A stretch of 5,615 bases of DNA from Armatimonadota bacterium (GCA_029777735.1 JAKORR010000786.1:1-5615), one strand, 5' to 3'; positions 1 through 5,615 are shown, counted from the first letter of the stretch. Numbers and translations: made by a program. Notes: generated by a model from the letters alone, not told the origin.

Positions 1-24
1 GCATCTTCGCCCGGCAGCCTGTCC

Positions 25-32
25 AGAGGTGA
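25..32 (+). promoter_or_regulatory. Shine-Dalgarno site for the GTG start at 39
   Basis: AGAGGTGA lies six bases before GTG at 39 and closely complements the 16S rRNA 3' end. Its last three bases are also an in-frame TGA, so this GTG is the first usable start in the frame. The 38 bases before the gene are too short to judge a promoter. Confidence 0.75.
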
Positions 33-38
33 CTGAGT

Positions 39-3000
39 GTGCCCGTCGAGGCTGAGGGGAAACCGCCGCGTCAGCAGGGAGAGACACCAGCTGATGACAC
101 TACATGGACTGCCCCACGGCTCGCTGAGCCCTGGCGGCGGCTTGCAGCGTCGGCCACTGATGCAGCCTTCCTGGTGGCCGCGCATTTGTTGGCATTGACC
201 GTGCTGATCCTCATCCTCGGGGGCAACCTCGACGGGCACCTAGGCGATTGGCTGCCCTGGTTGAGCCTGGCCTTCAGTTGGGCCTATGTTTGGATCGGGT
301 TAAGTTTTGGGGGAGCCACGCTGGGTAAGCGCCTTTGGGGCATCCGAGTCGTGTCGCGGACCGGTGCACCTCTGACGCCTGATCGCGCCGCGCTCCGCTG
401 CCTCGGGTATGTCGTCGCCTGTCTCCCCGCCCGGGTAGGGCTGCTAGCAGTGCTGTGGGACCCCTTGCGGCGCGGTTGGCATGACAGGATCGCCGGGACA
501 CTGGTGGTGAGAGCCTCTGGGGCGAGCGTTCCGCAGCTCCCACCTCAGGAACCCGTCGGGACTTGCGAGCCCCTGGTGGCGGACTTGTCCGCCCCTTTGT
601 GCCGGTGGTGGCTTCCTCTGTCGGTGTATGTGCTCTTGGCCCTGACGATGACTTATCCCCTAGCGCTTCACATCAACACAGAGCGAGCTGGCGTCAAAGG
701 CGATGGTTCGGTGTTTCTATGGAACCTCTGGGCCTTCTCTCAGGCGCTGTCGTCCGGACAACCCTTGACTAGCACGGACCTGATCTACTACCCGCAGAGG
801 CCTTCCCTGCTGCACCACACGATGAACTGGCTGGCCTGTGTTGTGGCGGTTCCTCTGCTACGGGTCTTCAACCTGACGACCACCTATAACCTTCTCTTTC
901 TCGCTGCCCTGGTCGCCTGTGCATACTCGATGTACTGGACTGTCTGCGCCTTGACCGGGGACCGACCCGCATCCGCCGCTGCCGCTCTTGCGTTCGGCTT
1001 TTCGCCCTACTTCCTGGTCCACGGCCTGGGGCACCTGAATCTTGTATCGGCCCAGTTCCTTCCTATCTCGTGTCTTCTGCTCCTCGCAGCTCTGGCCTCG
1101 GGGCGAGTGTCTCTCGCTGTAGGTGCGGGCGTGAGCCTGGCGCTGTCAGGACTGTGTGAGTGGTACTATCTCGTCTTTGGTGTCCTAGCGGCTGCGTCTG
1201 TGACGGCCGGGGTCTTCGCCACTTCTTCGTACCACAGCAGAGCCCTATTGGTGAGGTGCGTAGCGTTCCTTGGACTCTCCTTAGCCTTAGCTGTTGCCAT
1301 CGATGCCCCCCTGCTCCTGCCAACCGTGAGGGAAGACTCGGGGTTTGGCTACGCCAAGGTGAGCCTGAGCGTAGTCGAGAGCTTCAAGGCGGAGCCCTTC
1401 GATCTGCTCGTGCCCAACCCCTTCCACCCATTGCTGCGTGGCAGGCGAGCAGCCTCTGCCCCTGAGCGGATCGTGACCCCGGGGTTGACCATCATCGCTC
1501 TGGGGCTGGTGGGGCTATGGCGATACCACAGGCGTCTTCTGCCATGGGTCGTGCTGGCTGGCTGCGGCCTTGTGCTGTCCTGGGGACCGTCGCTAAGCGT
1601 AGCGGGCAGGTCTGAGTTCAACCTGCCGGCCCTGTTGCTTCTCGGCGGCGTTCCTGGCAGCGCCCTGGACCCTCCTTGGACAACACAAGCGACCCGGGAC
1701 TTCTGCATCGGTTGTCTCGCCAGGCCGGACTGCGTACTCAGGCGCTACTCGGTGCCGCTACCCTTTACCTTACTACGTAAGTCGGTTCCTTTGCTGAGAG
1801 CCTTCAAGGTGCCTGCACGGCTTGGTCTGCTCACTATACTGAGCTTCGGCGTTTTTGCCGCTTTCGGCCTGTCTGCCCTGCGGTCCGCCGCCACACGACG
1901 TTGCGGGACACTGGGCGGTCTCGTTCTCGTGGCGGCCGTAGGGGCTCTGATTCTCCTAGAGTACCTGATGGTTCCCTATCCCACCTTTCCTACTGCCACT
2001 CATCCCTTCTACCAACAGCTCAGCACAGATTCCGCAGATTACGCAATCATCGACGTGCCGCTAAACCCGTGCCTCAGCGAATACCAGGCCTATCAGACCG
2101 TTCACCACAAGAAGCTCTTTGTAGGGAATCTTGCCCGGGTCCCTCCCCATGCCACTGACTTCCTGGCGCGAAACAGATTACTCGTGTATTTGTCGGGCAC
2201 CCCGATGGATCCAGACCGGGACGGGCCTCTGATTCTTCGCCTCACTCAAATTCCTCCCTCGGTTCTGCACACACCCAGCGAGCGGGCGGCCCTGGACGAG
2301 GCGCTTGTGCAGCTCTGCCGCGTCCGCGCCCGATATGTTGTGGTACACAAGGATCTCCTAGACGGCGTCAGCCTTACCCGCTGCCGTGATCTCCTGACTA
2401 GCCGCCTCGAGCTTCCGGTAGTCCTGGAGGACCGCGACCTTATCGTGTATGCTCTGTCCTCCCGAAAGCACGCGACGCCACAGTCGCAGGGCTGTGTTAG
2501 TAACGTCCGCTGCCCTGAGGTGTCCCAGAAGTCTCTCCCTAGGGCGAGAAGACGTGCAGGAAGTCACCACGCCACACGGGGAGGTCGAAGCGCCAGTGAG
2601 AGGAACTTCGGGAGGAACTACGGATCGCCTGTCGCGCAGGGCCTTCCTACGCGCAGTGGCGTTGGGGCGGCAGGTGGATTCCTAGCGGGCGCCGCGAATT
2701 TGCCGAAGCGCGCTGCGGCCGTGTCGCTACTACTAACCGAGAGGAAACCAAGTGACATGAAACCACGCCCTGATCTGCTCGACGACAGGTCTCCCAAAGG
2801 CCTTGAGGTCTTCCAGATAACCACCGAGCCCGATGTTCCCAGCTCACACCTGTACATGGAAGCTCAAGTCTTCACAACAGACTCGAAGCGCTTCGTGCTA
2901 CACCGTTCGGCCACAGCCCACGGTGGCAGCATGAGCGATCCCAAGCACCAGTACCTCCTGTGCGACCTCGAGGATAACGGTTCCCTCACGCCGCTTACCG

Positions 3001-3986
3001 AGGAGACGGGCGTCACCGGAGCCTCCGTCTCGCCCGACGACCAATGGGTGTACTACTTTGTCAACGAAACGCAGCTCGGTGGTGGCCGGTTGACACTCAA
3101 GCGCGTTGGCCTGGACGGTGCCGGCCGCGATACTGTCTGCGTGGTGGACACACCGCTGCCTGGGACGAGCTTCCGTCCCAGCGCCATCTATCCCCTATCC
3201 ACGATCTCTTCCGACGGCAGGCACATTGCGATCTCGGGCTTCCTGGGCGACGGCCAGACCGAAAACGCACCCTTCGGGCTAATGGTCTTCGACATCGAGC
3301 GGACCACGGTAAACCTCGTGATTCATGGCCCGACATGGTGCAACATGCACCCGCAGTACTGCCGCTCCAAGGACCCTGAGGAAAGCCACGACATCCTCAT
3401 CCAGGAGAACCACGACAGCGTCGCCGACGCCAGAGGCTCCATCACACGCCTCGTGGGCGGCGCAGGCGCCGACATCCACGTCCTCCGCGATGATGGCACC
3501 AACTTCCGCAACATGCCCTGGGGCCGCGACGGCAACGAGTTCTGCCAGGGGCACCAGTGCTGGCGAGGCAGAAGCTCCTGGGCCATTACCAGCACGAGCA
3601 CCTGTGAGCCGCCTGAGGCCCAGCTCATCGAAGGCAAGGCTGCACCCTTCGCCGGACACGTGGGCATAAACACACCAGGCGGCGTGCGCAACGACCTGAG
3701 CCGGGATTTCCCCGGTCCGCACTTCTGTCACTTCGCCACCGACATCGAGGGCACGCGCCTGGTCTCGGACGCCGGACCGCTCGACACACGGGCCACCATC
3801 TGGATGGGCCACCTGGGCGAGCCAGGCAAGGACCCGATCAGCGACTGGGTGTACCTACTCAACCCGCGCTCAACCTGCCAGAAGACAACGCACATCCACC
3901 CCTTCCTCTCACCCGACGGCACGATGGCATTCTTCAATTCCGACGAGTCGGGCATCCTGCAGGCTTACATGGCGTGCGGGTTCTAG
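39..3986 (+). CDS. Continuous 1315-codon frame: RDD/GT-C-like membrane protein run together with a PL22 oligogalacturonate lyase
   Basis: The frame opens with GTG at 39, six bases after an AGAGGTGA ribosome site; an in-frame TGA at 30-32 excludes an earlier start. It stays open to TAG at 3984-3986. Residues 28-160 are an RDD domain. Residues 186-808 are a polytopic membrane protein with a GT-C-like layout. Residues 809-906 are an Arg/Ser/Gly-rich stretch with no domain that reads like translated spacer. Residues 907-1315 are a full PL22-type beta-propeller. The membrane protein has the complete C-terminus I expect for its type, ending near Tyr804-Ala-Leu, and the lyase has its own ATG and ribosome site. 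I therefore infer two genes whose separating stop was lost by mutation or sequence error. A gene caller would report one protein. A real membrane-anchored lyase fusion is possible but less likely. Confidence 0.7.
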   Translation: MPVEAEGKPPRQQGETPADDTTWTAPRLAEPWRRLAASATDAAFLVAAHLLALTVLILILGGNLDGHLGDWLPWLSLAFSWAYVWIGLSFGGATLGKRLWGIRVVSRTGAPLTPDRAALRCLGYVVACLPARVGLLAVLWDPLRRGWHDRIAGTLVVRASGASVPQLPPQEPVGTCEPLVADLSAPLCRWWLPLSVYVLLALTMTYPLALHINTERAGVKGDGSVFLWNLWAFSQALSSGQPLTSTDLIYYPQRPSLLHHTMNWLACVVAVPLLRVFNLTTTYNLLFLAALVACAYSMYWTVCALTGDRPASAAAALAFGFSPYFLVHGLGHLNLVSAQFLPISCLLLLAALASGRVSLAVGAGVSLALSGLCEWYYLVFGVLAAASVTAGVFATSSYHSRALLVRCVAFLGLSLALAVAIDAPLLLPTVREDSGFGYAKVSLSVVESFKAEPFDLLVPNPFHPLLRGRRAASAPERIVTPGLTIIALGLVGLWRYHRRLLPWVVLAGCGLVLSWGPSLSVAGRSEFNLPALLLLGGVPGSALDPPWTTQATRDFCIGCLARPDCVLRRYSVPLPFTLLRKSVPLLRAFKVPARLGLLTILSFGVFAAFGLSALRSAATRRCGTLGGLVLVAAVGALILLEYLMVPYPTFPTATHPFYQQLSTDSADYAIIDVPLNPCLSEYQAYQTVHHKKLFVGNLARVPPHATDFLARNRLLVYLSGTPMDPDRDGPLILRLTQIPPSVLHTPSERAALDEALVQLCRVRARYVVVHKDLLDGVSLTRCRDLLTSRLELPVVLEDRDLIVYALSSRKHATPQSQGCVSNVRCPEVSQKSLPRARRRAGSHHATRGGRSASERNFGRNYGSPVAQGLPTRSGVGAAGGFLAGAANLPKRAAAVSLLLTERKPSDMKPRPDLLDDRSPKGLEVFQITTEPDVPSSHLYMEAQVFTTDSKRFVLHRSATAHGGSMSDPKHQYLLCDLEDNGSLTPLTEETGVTGASVSPDDQWVYYFVNETQLGGGRLTLKRVGLDGAGRDTVCVVDTPLPGTSFRPSAIYPLSTISSDGRHIAISGFLGDGQTENAPFGLMVFDIERTTVNLVIHGPTWCNMHPQYCRSKDPEESHDILIQENHDSVADARGSITRLVGGAGADIHVLRDDGTNFRNMPWGRDGNEFCQGHQCWRGRSSWAITSTSTCEPPEAQLIEGKAAPFAGHVGINTPGGVRNDLSRDFPGPHFCHFATDIEGTRLVSDAGPLDTRATIWMGHLGEPGKDPISDWVYLLNPRSTCQKTTHIHPFLSPDGTMAFFNSDESGILQAYMACGF
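120..518 (+). other. RDD domain (N-terminal part of the membrane protein)
   Basis: Residues 28-160 show the RDD family pattern: an early arginine pair (Arg33-Arg34) before the first membrane helix, Asp41 at its start, and the terminal W-H-D-R-I-A-G-T motif with Asp149. A G-x-T-L-G-K-R-x-x-G-I-R-V motif lies at about 92-104. Membrane helices are at about 41-61, 70-91 and probably 119-140. RDD proteins are small membrane proteins of mostly unknown role; some are implicated in ion exchange, and many occur as accessory domains. Here the domain is joined by a Pro-rich linker (about 161-185) to a large membrane enzyme, which is an uncommon arrangement in my knowledge of the family. Confidence 0.88.
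594..2462 (+). other. GT-C-like polytopic membrane glycosyltransferase core
   Basis: Residues 186-808 hold about ten to twelve hydrophobic segments, at roughly 190-210, 262-280, 282-303, 312-326, 335-353, 357-372, 374-395, 403-428, 481-495, 500-520, 595-615 and 624-645. The first large outside loop has Gly221-Asp222-Gly223, a W-N-L-W motif near 228-231 and Y-Y-P at 250-252. GT-C lipid-phosphosugar transferases usually place catalytic acidic residues in this loop. Later marks are F-S-P-Y (321-324), G-H-L-N-L (331-335), the P-L-L-R-A-F-K-V-P-A-R segment (584-594) and a soluble C-terminal region with I-D-V-P (671-674) and Q-T-V-H (686-689). I know this pattern from large uncharacterised bacterial membrane proteins annotated as glycosyltransferase or YfhO-like. 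Donor and acceptor cannot be told. The natural C-terminus is probably near 2456-2465, though no stop is present. Confidence 0.68.
2580..2585 (+). promoter_or_regulatory. Shine-Dalgarno site for the Tat-signal start (GTG at 2596)
   Basis: GGAGGT, a perfect match to the anti-Shine-Dalgarno core, lies ten bases before GTG at 2596, which starts the frame encoding the twin-arginine motif. A second purine run, GGGAGG at 2610-2615, lies four bases before a non-start ACG at 2620 and could mark an alternative ancestral ATG. Confidence 0.5.
2583..2595 (+). repeat. 13-bp direct repeat, left copy (upstream of the lyase)
   Basis: GGTCGAAGCGCCA occurs here and at 4058-4070. In this copy it is part of GGGGAGGTCGAAGCGCCA (2578-2595), which includes the ribosome site for GTG 2596. 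The right copy has the same two halves separated by seven extra bases. The pair brackets the lyase gene. Confidence 0.5.
2596..2756 (+). pseudogene. Frameshifted Tat signal peptide, probable lost N-terminus of the PL22 lyase
   Basis: From GTG at 2596 this frame gives a short n-region, then L-S-R-R-A-F-L-R-A-V-A-L-G, an excellent Tat consensus (S-R-R-x-F-L-K), but it stops at TAG 2683-2685. At the GGGG run 2664-2667 a shift of one base joins it to the lyase frame, which continues A-A-G-G-F-L-A-G-A-A and then a Lys/Arg-containing region leading without a stop into the lyase. Together they form a complete n, h and c region of about 35-40 residues. The ancestral protein was therefore probably a Tat-exported lyase of roughly 460 residues. 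Missing one G (true mutation, sequence error, or slippage repaired at translation) breaks it. Prediction of secretion rests on the motif alone. Confidence 0.6.
2739..2747 (+). promoter_or_regulatory. Shine-Dalgarno-like site for the lyase ATG at 2757
   Basis: GAGAGGAAA ends nine bases before ATG at 2757. It supports translation of the lyase from its own start even though the upstream frame is open, and so argues that the lyase is a separate gene. Confidence 0.5.
2757..3986 (+). CDS. PL22-type oligogalacturonate lyase (beta-propeller)
   Basis: This 409-residue protein is close to the usual length of oligogalacturonate lyases (about 390). Those enzymes split short pectin fragments by beta-elimination, releasing 4-deoxy-5-hexosulose uronate for the pectin pathway. 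It shows TolB-like propeller repeats, for example S-P-D-D-Q-W-V-Y-Y (92-100), S-D-G-R-H-I-A-I-S (152-160) and S-P-D-G-T-M-A-F-F (385-393). Family landmarks are H-P-Q-Y-C-R (198-203), E-N-H (217-219), G-H-Q-C-W (265-269), H-F-C-H (322-325) and H-I-H-P-F (379-383). In the described Yersinia PL22 enzyme, histidines and a glutamine bind a metal and one histidine acts in catalysis. His266, His322 or His325, His379 and His381 are the likely equivalents; Gln375 is near, but not exactly at, the expected ligand spacing. The ATG has a ribosome site; a Tat signal upstream is out of frame. PL22-like proteins of unknown substrate also exist. Confidence 0.82.
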   Translation: MKPRPDLLDDRSPKGLEVFQITTEPDVPSSHLYMEAQVFTTDSKRFVLHRSATAHGGSMSDPKHQYLLCDLEDNGSLTPLTEETGVTGASVSPDDQWVYYFVNETQLGGGRLTLKRVGLDGAGRDTVCVVDTPLPGTSFRPSAIYPLSTISSDGRHIAISGFLGDGQTENAPFGLMVFDIERTTVNLVIHGPTWCNMHPQYCRSKDPEESHDILIQENHDSVADARGSITRLVGGAGADIHVLRDDGTNFRNMPWGRDGNEFCQGHQCWRGRSSWAITSTSTCEPPEAQLIEGKAAPFAGHVGINTPGGVRNDLSRDFPGPHFCHFATDIEGTRLVSDAGPLDTRATIWMGHLGEPGKDPISDWVYLLNPRSTCQKTTHIHPFLSPDGTMAFFNSDESGILQAYMACGF

Positions 3987-4123
3987 GGTCTTTTTGTTGG
4001 TGGGCCAGGCCACACCTGAAGGAGGGTGCAAGGGGCCTCATGCAGGGGGAGGTCAGCGGTCGAAGCGCCAACCAAAGAAGCTGTATCACAACCTGTTCGC
4101 CAGCACAGGTGTCGGCCAGCAGT
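3987..4123. other. Convergent intergenic gap
   Basis: This stretch separates the lyase stop from the recognisable end of the minus-strand glycosidase remnant. The remnant's frame runs on through it to a TAG at 3985-3983, but the residues no longer look like the family. It holds the right repeat copy and an imperfect stem at 3999-4016. No hairpin followed by a T run is seen on either strand, so no terminator is called. Confidence 0.45.
4058..4070 (+). repeat. 13-bp direct repeat, right copy (downstream of the lyase)
   Basis: GGTCGAAGCGCCA matches 2583-2595 exactly. Here GGGGAGGTC (4046-4054) is followed by AGCGGTC and then GAAGCGCCA, so the 18-bp left copy is present with a seven-base insertion. 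It lies in the short non-coding gap between the convergent lyase and glycosidase remnant. Confidence 0.5.
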
Positions 4124-4722
4124 AATCTCGAACCCATATAGGCGCGCGTCATGGGCAAACTTTAGCCGGATCGGCCTGCCTTGAAGCTCCGTGAGGACGC
4201 TCTTCCAGCGCATGCGGTACACAAGAGAATTGCCTGGTACCGGCACACACTCATCCTAGCCCAAACCTGGCAGTAGCTCGCCTCGCCCCTCCGTCGCGCC
4301 CACGCGCAGGTATCCGCGCACATCGGCGTCGGCCCGCAACTCACGTCCCTCGAGTACGAAACCCCGTGTCTGCAGATACCCCGTGCCCCCCCGCCTCGCA
4401 TGCCACGTATCGATCGCGGGGCATCCACGCCAGGCCAATCTGCCACTCCGTGAAGCGCTCGATCTTGTGACCGCGCGCATAGCCCCGTAGTATAGATGAA
4501 GGTCTCATCGCCCATGATCAACTGACAGTCCACCCAGGTCATGGCGTGGTCCCAGGGGTCCGGCAGAGAGTTGCGCGGCAGGAAGGGCTCCCTGTCGCGC
4601 TACCAGGTCTCGCCGTCGTGGCTCTAGGCCAGCACCGGATAACTAAGACCCGCTACCGGCCCACCCTTTTCGGAAAGGCGTCGCAGCGCCTTGTATTCAC
4701 GGATTAGCCTAATCTCACACAT
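4124..4722 (-). pseudogene. Decayed 3' fragment of a beta-propeller glycosidase-like gene
   Basis: Read across frames, the minus strand gives an ordered family pattern. First comes S-H-D-G-E-T-W then R-D-R-E-P-F-L-P-R (about 4623-4576), then M-T-W-V-D-C-Q-L (from 4542), then F-I-Y and, after shifts, G-Y-A-R-G-H-K-I-E-R-F (from 4484). It continues with W-M-P-R-D-R-Y-V-A (to 4401), G-Y-L-Q-T-R-G-F-V-L-E-G, and a C-terminal L-Q-G-R-P-I-R-L-K-F with A-R-L-Y-G-F-E-I ending near 4124. This resembles bacterial GH43/GH32-fold hypothetical glycosidases with a C-terminal beta-sandwich. Three TAG codons interrupt it (4626-4624, 4602-4600, 4258-4256), and frames change near 4494-4488, in the G run 4486-4483, and at the seven-base run 4392-4386. 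Only about 200 codons remain; the N-terminal half is missing, and the fragment begins at the URO-D-like stop. Substrate is unknown. Confidence 0.75.
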
Positions 4723-5615
4723 ACTCGTCAGTAATAGCCCGCACGATGCGTACCCAGTCGCGCAACAGCTCCGGCCGCCCGCCTACGGTCTGCACATCCT
4801 TGAGCGTGATGTCCACGTGGCAGCCTCGGCTTACCTCCATTCCCTCACGGATAACCTTGCGGATGTGGTCGGGGTCGAAGCCGCAGCAGATCATGTCCGA
4901 GGGATTGGGTCGCCACGAGAACACGTACTTGTCCTGTATCTCTTCGGCCGACTTCGCTACGTCGGCCCGAGGCACCACGGCGATGCGTCGCAGGTTAGGT
5001 ATCTTGCGTAATTGTGGCATCTTCTGCGTCAGGTCCTCACAGCAGCCGTAGGCCGACAGCCCAAACTTCTCGATGATCGTTATCTGGTAGTTGAACATGA
5101 ACTCTTCGTGCATGCGCGGTGACACTAGCGTGAACTCCTGCGCGGCGGCAAACACCCACAACTGGCTACGCTTCACACCGTGCACACCGGGCTGAGGGTC
5201 TTCCAACTCGTGGCAATAGGGCATTGACTGATTCTGGTGGTTGGTGAGACTCCAGTCGCCAGCGTCCTCGGCTTCCTGCTGGGCCTGCAGCACTCCATCG
5301 CGCAAGAAGGCTAACAGCTCGTGCAAGAACCCTGGGTTGTCCATCATATCCAGCATGAATCGATCAATGCCGCGCAGGTAGCCCAGATCAGTCGAGAGAT
5401 CCGCATGCCAGACAGTGTAGACCGGCGACCGGTCGACCTCCACCGTCAGGATATCACCCACGGCCTCCCGCAGACGCGCTACGTTGCGCTGCGTCGCTTC
5501 CTCATCGATGATGTGGTGGGGCTGGACCAGTTTGGCTAGGTCCTCCGGCTCCTTGATGGGCGGGTCGTTTTTCCACGCTCCGCCAGGCCGATCGGACGGT
5601 ACGCGCCCGTAGGGA
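4715..5615 (-). CDS. Uroporphyrinogen decarboxylase (URO-D) superfamily protein, 5' partial
   Basis: The frame enters at the right edge (first full codon 5614-5612) and ends at TGA 4717-4715, giving 299 visible residues; the N-terminus is outside. GTG at 5461 is not the start, because upstream codons continue the family pattern (W-K-N-D-P-P-I-K, then D-E-E-A-T-Q-R-N). The C-terminal half has Y-G-C-C-E (visible residues 189-193), I-P-N-L-R-R-I, F-S-W-R-P-N-P-S, C-C-G-F-D-P-D and I-T-L-K-D-V-Q-T-V, ending T-D-E-Y-V. This matches a URO-D-superfamily group found near sugar-use genes, related to the MtaA/CmuA-type cobamide methyltransferases rather than to heme-making HemE. The cysteines of G-C-C-E and C-C-G could bind zinc, as Cys and His do in MtaA, but that is inference. 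The usual S-P-W-C-D motif seems to be replaced by V-P-R-A-D. Methyl donor and acceptor are unknown. Confidence 0.82.
   Translation of the reverse strand, partial: PYGRVPSDRPGGAWKNDPPIKEPEDLAKLVQPHHIIDEEATQRNVARLREAVGDILTVEVDRSPVYTVWHADLSTDLGYLRGIDRFMLDMMDNPGFLHELLAFLRDGVLQAQQEAEDAGDWSLTNHQNQSMPYCHELEDPQPGVHGVKRSQLWVFAAAQEFTLVSPRMHEEFMFNYQITIIEKFGLSAYGCCEDLTQKMPQLRKIPNLRRIAVVPRADVAKSAEEIQDKYVFSWRPNPSDMICCGFDPDHIRKVIREGMEVSRGCHVDITLKDVQTVGGRPELLRDWVRIVRAITDEYV

Larger units (their letters stand above)
2463..2595 (+). other. Probable former intergenic spacer lacking an in-frame stop
   Basis: Translation in the long frame gives an Arg/Ser/Gly-rich sequence without hydrophobic or domain pattern. 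One other forward frame has adjacent TAG and TAA at 2498-2503, as expected of non-coding DNA. The palindrome CCCTAGGG near 2537 and a five-base GCCCT/AGGGC pair with a large loop are too weak to call a terminator. I infer an old intergenic region between the membrane gene and the lyase gene that happens to have no stop in the shared frame. Confidence 0.5.

Noticed and set aside
2449..2595. ATG at 2449 as the start of the Tat-containing frame
   Set aside because: It would add about 50 residues of Arg/Ser-rich sequence overlapping the membrane protein end. GTG 2596 has a perfect GGAGGT and leaves a normal signal n-region.
2610..2622. ACG at 2620 as a mutated ATG start for the Tat leader
   Set aside because: Attractive because of GGGAGG just upstream, but spacing is only four bases and GTG 2596 needs no mutation.
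3325..3669. Plus-strand open frame inside the lyase (114 codons)
   Set aside because: Ser/Thr/Ala/Pro-rich product with no domain pattern; frame shadow of the lyase.
3279..3812. Long minus-strand open frame (177 codons) opposite the lyase
   Set aside because: Ala/Val/Gly-rich low-complexity translation, antisense to a well-supported beta-propeller; a shadow of GC-rich codon use.
3999..4016. Imperfect hairpin just after the lyase stop as a terminator
   Set aside because: A bulged stem with a three-base loop, and the T run (3991-3995) precedes rather than follows it on the plus strand; on the minus strand it is followed by A residues.
4386..4392. Seven-C tract as a phase-variation switch
   Set aside because: It lies in a fragment with stop codons elsewhere, so switching this run could not restore a product.
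4256..4626. TAG recoded as an amino acid (all three in-frame stops in the glycosidase remnant are TAG)
   Set aside because: The lyase itself ends at TAG, and the same fragment has indels and a missing N-terminus, so decay or error explains it better.
4691..5051. Plus-strand open frames opposite the URO-D-like gene
   Set aside because: No domain pattern; antisense shadows of a gene with clear family motifs.

Overview
This is a GC-rich bacterial window with carbohydrate-related genes and clear signs of gene decay or indel errors. Nothing identifies a species. The protein types (RDD-bearing membrane protein, PL22-type pectin lyase, a URO-D-like protein of the 'GCCE' type, a beta-propeller glycosidase remnant) resemble gene content I associate with uncultured Armatimonadota, Planctomycetota or Chloroflexota genomes. 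That placement is a low-confidence inference.

Layout. One plus-strand reading frame is open from 39 to 3986 (1315 codons), but it carries two unrelated proteins. Residues 1 to about 808 (39..2462) are a polytopic membrane protein: an N-terminal RDD domain followed by a GT-C-like membrane glycosyltransferase core. Codons for residues 907-1315 (2757..3986) encode a complete PL22-type oligogalacturonate lyase beta-propeller of 409 residues with its own ATG and Shine-Dalgarno site. The roughly 295 bases between look like an intergenic spacer that lacks a stop in this frame. It also holds a well-formed twin-arginine (Tat) signal start in another frame. One missing G in a GGGG run at 2664-2667 separates that signal from the lyase, so the ancestral lyase was probably exported.

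From 3987 to the end the signal is on the minus strand. The right end (4715..5615) is a uroporphyrinogen-decarboxylase-superfamily protein whose N-terminus lies outside the window. Immediately downstream, and overlapping its stop, is a decayed 3' fragment (4722 down to about 4124) of a beta-propeller glycosidase-like gene, with three in-frame TAG codons and several indels. It converges on the lyase gene. A 13-bp direct repeat (extended to 18 bp with a gap) lies on both sides of the lyase gene.

Together the lyase, the glycosidase remnant and the URO-D-like gene suggest a plant-polysaccharide (pectin) utilisation neighbourhood. The membrane protein upstream is more likely a cell-envelope glycosylation gene that only adjoins it. 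No RNA gene, CRISPR array, insertion sequence, convincing promoter or terminator was found.
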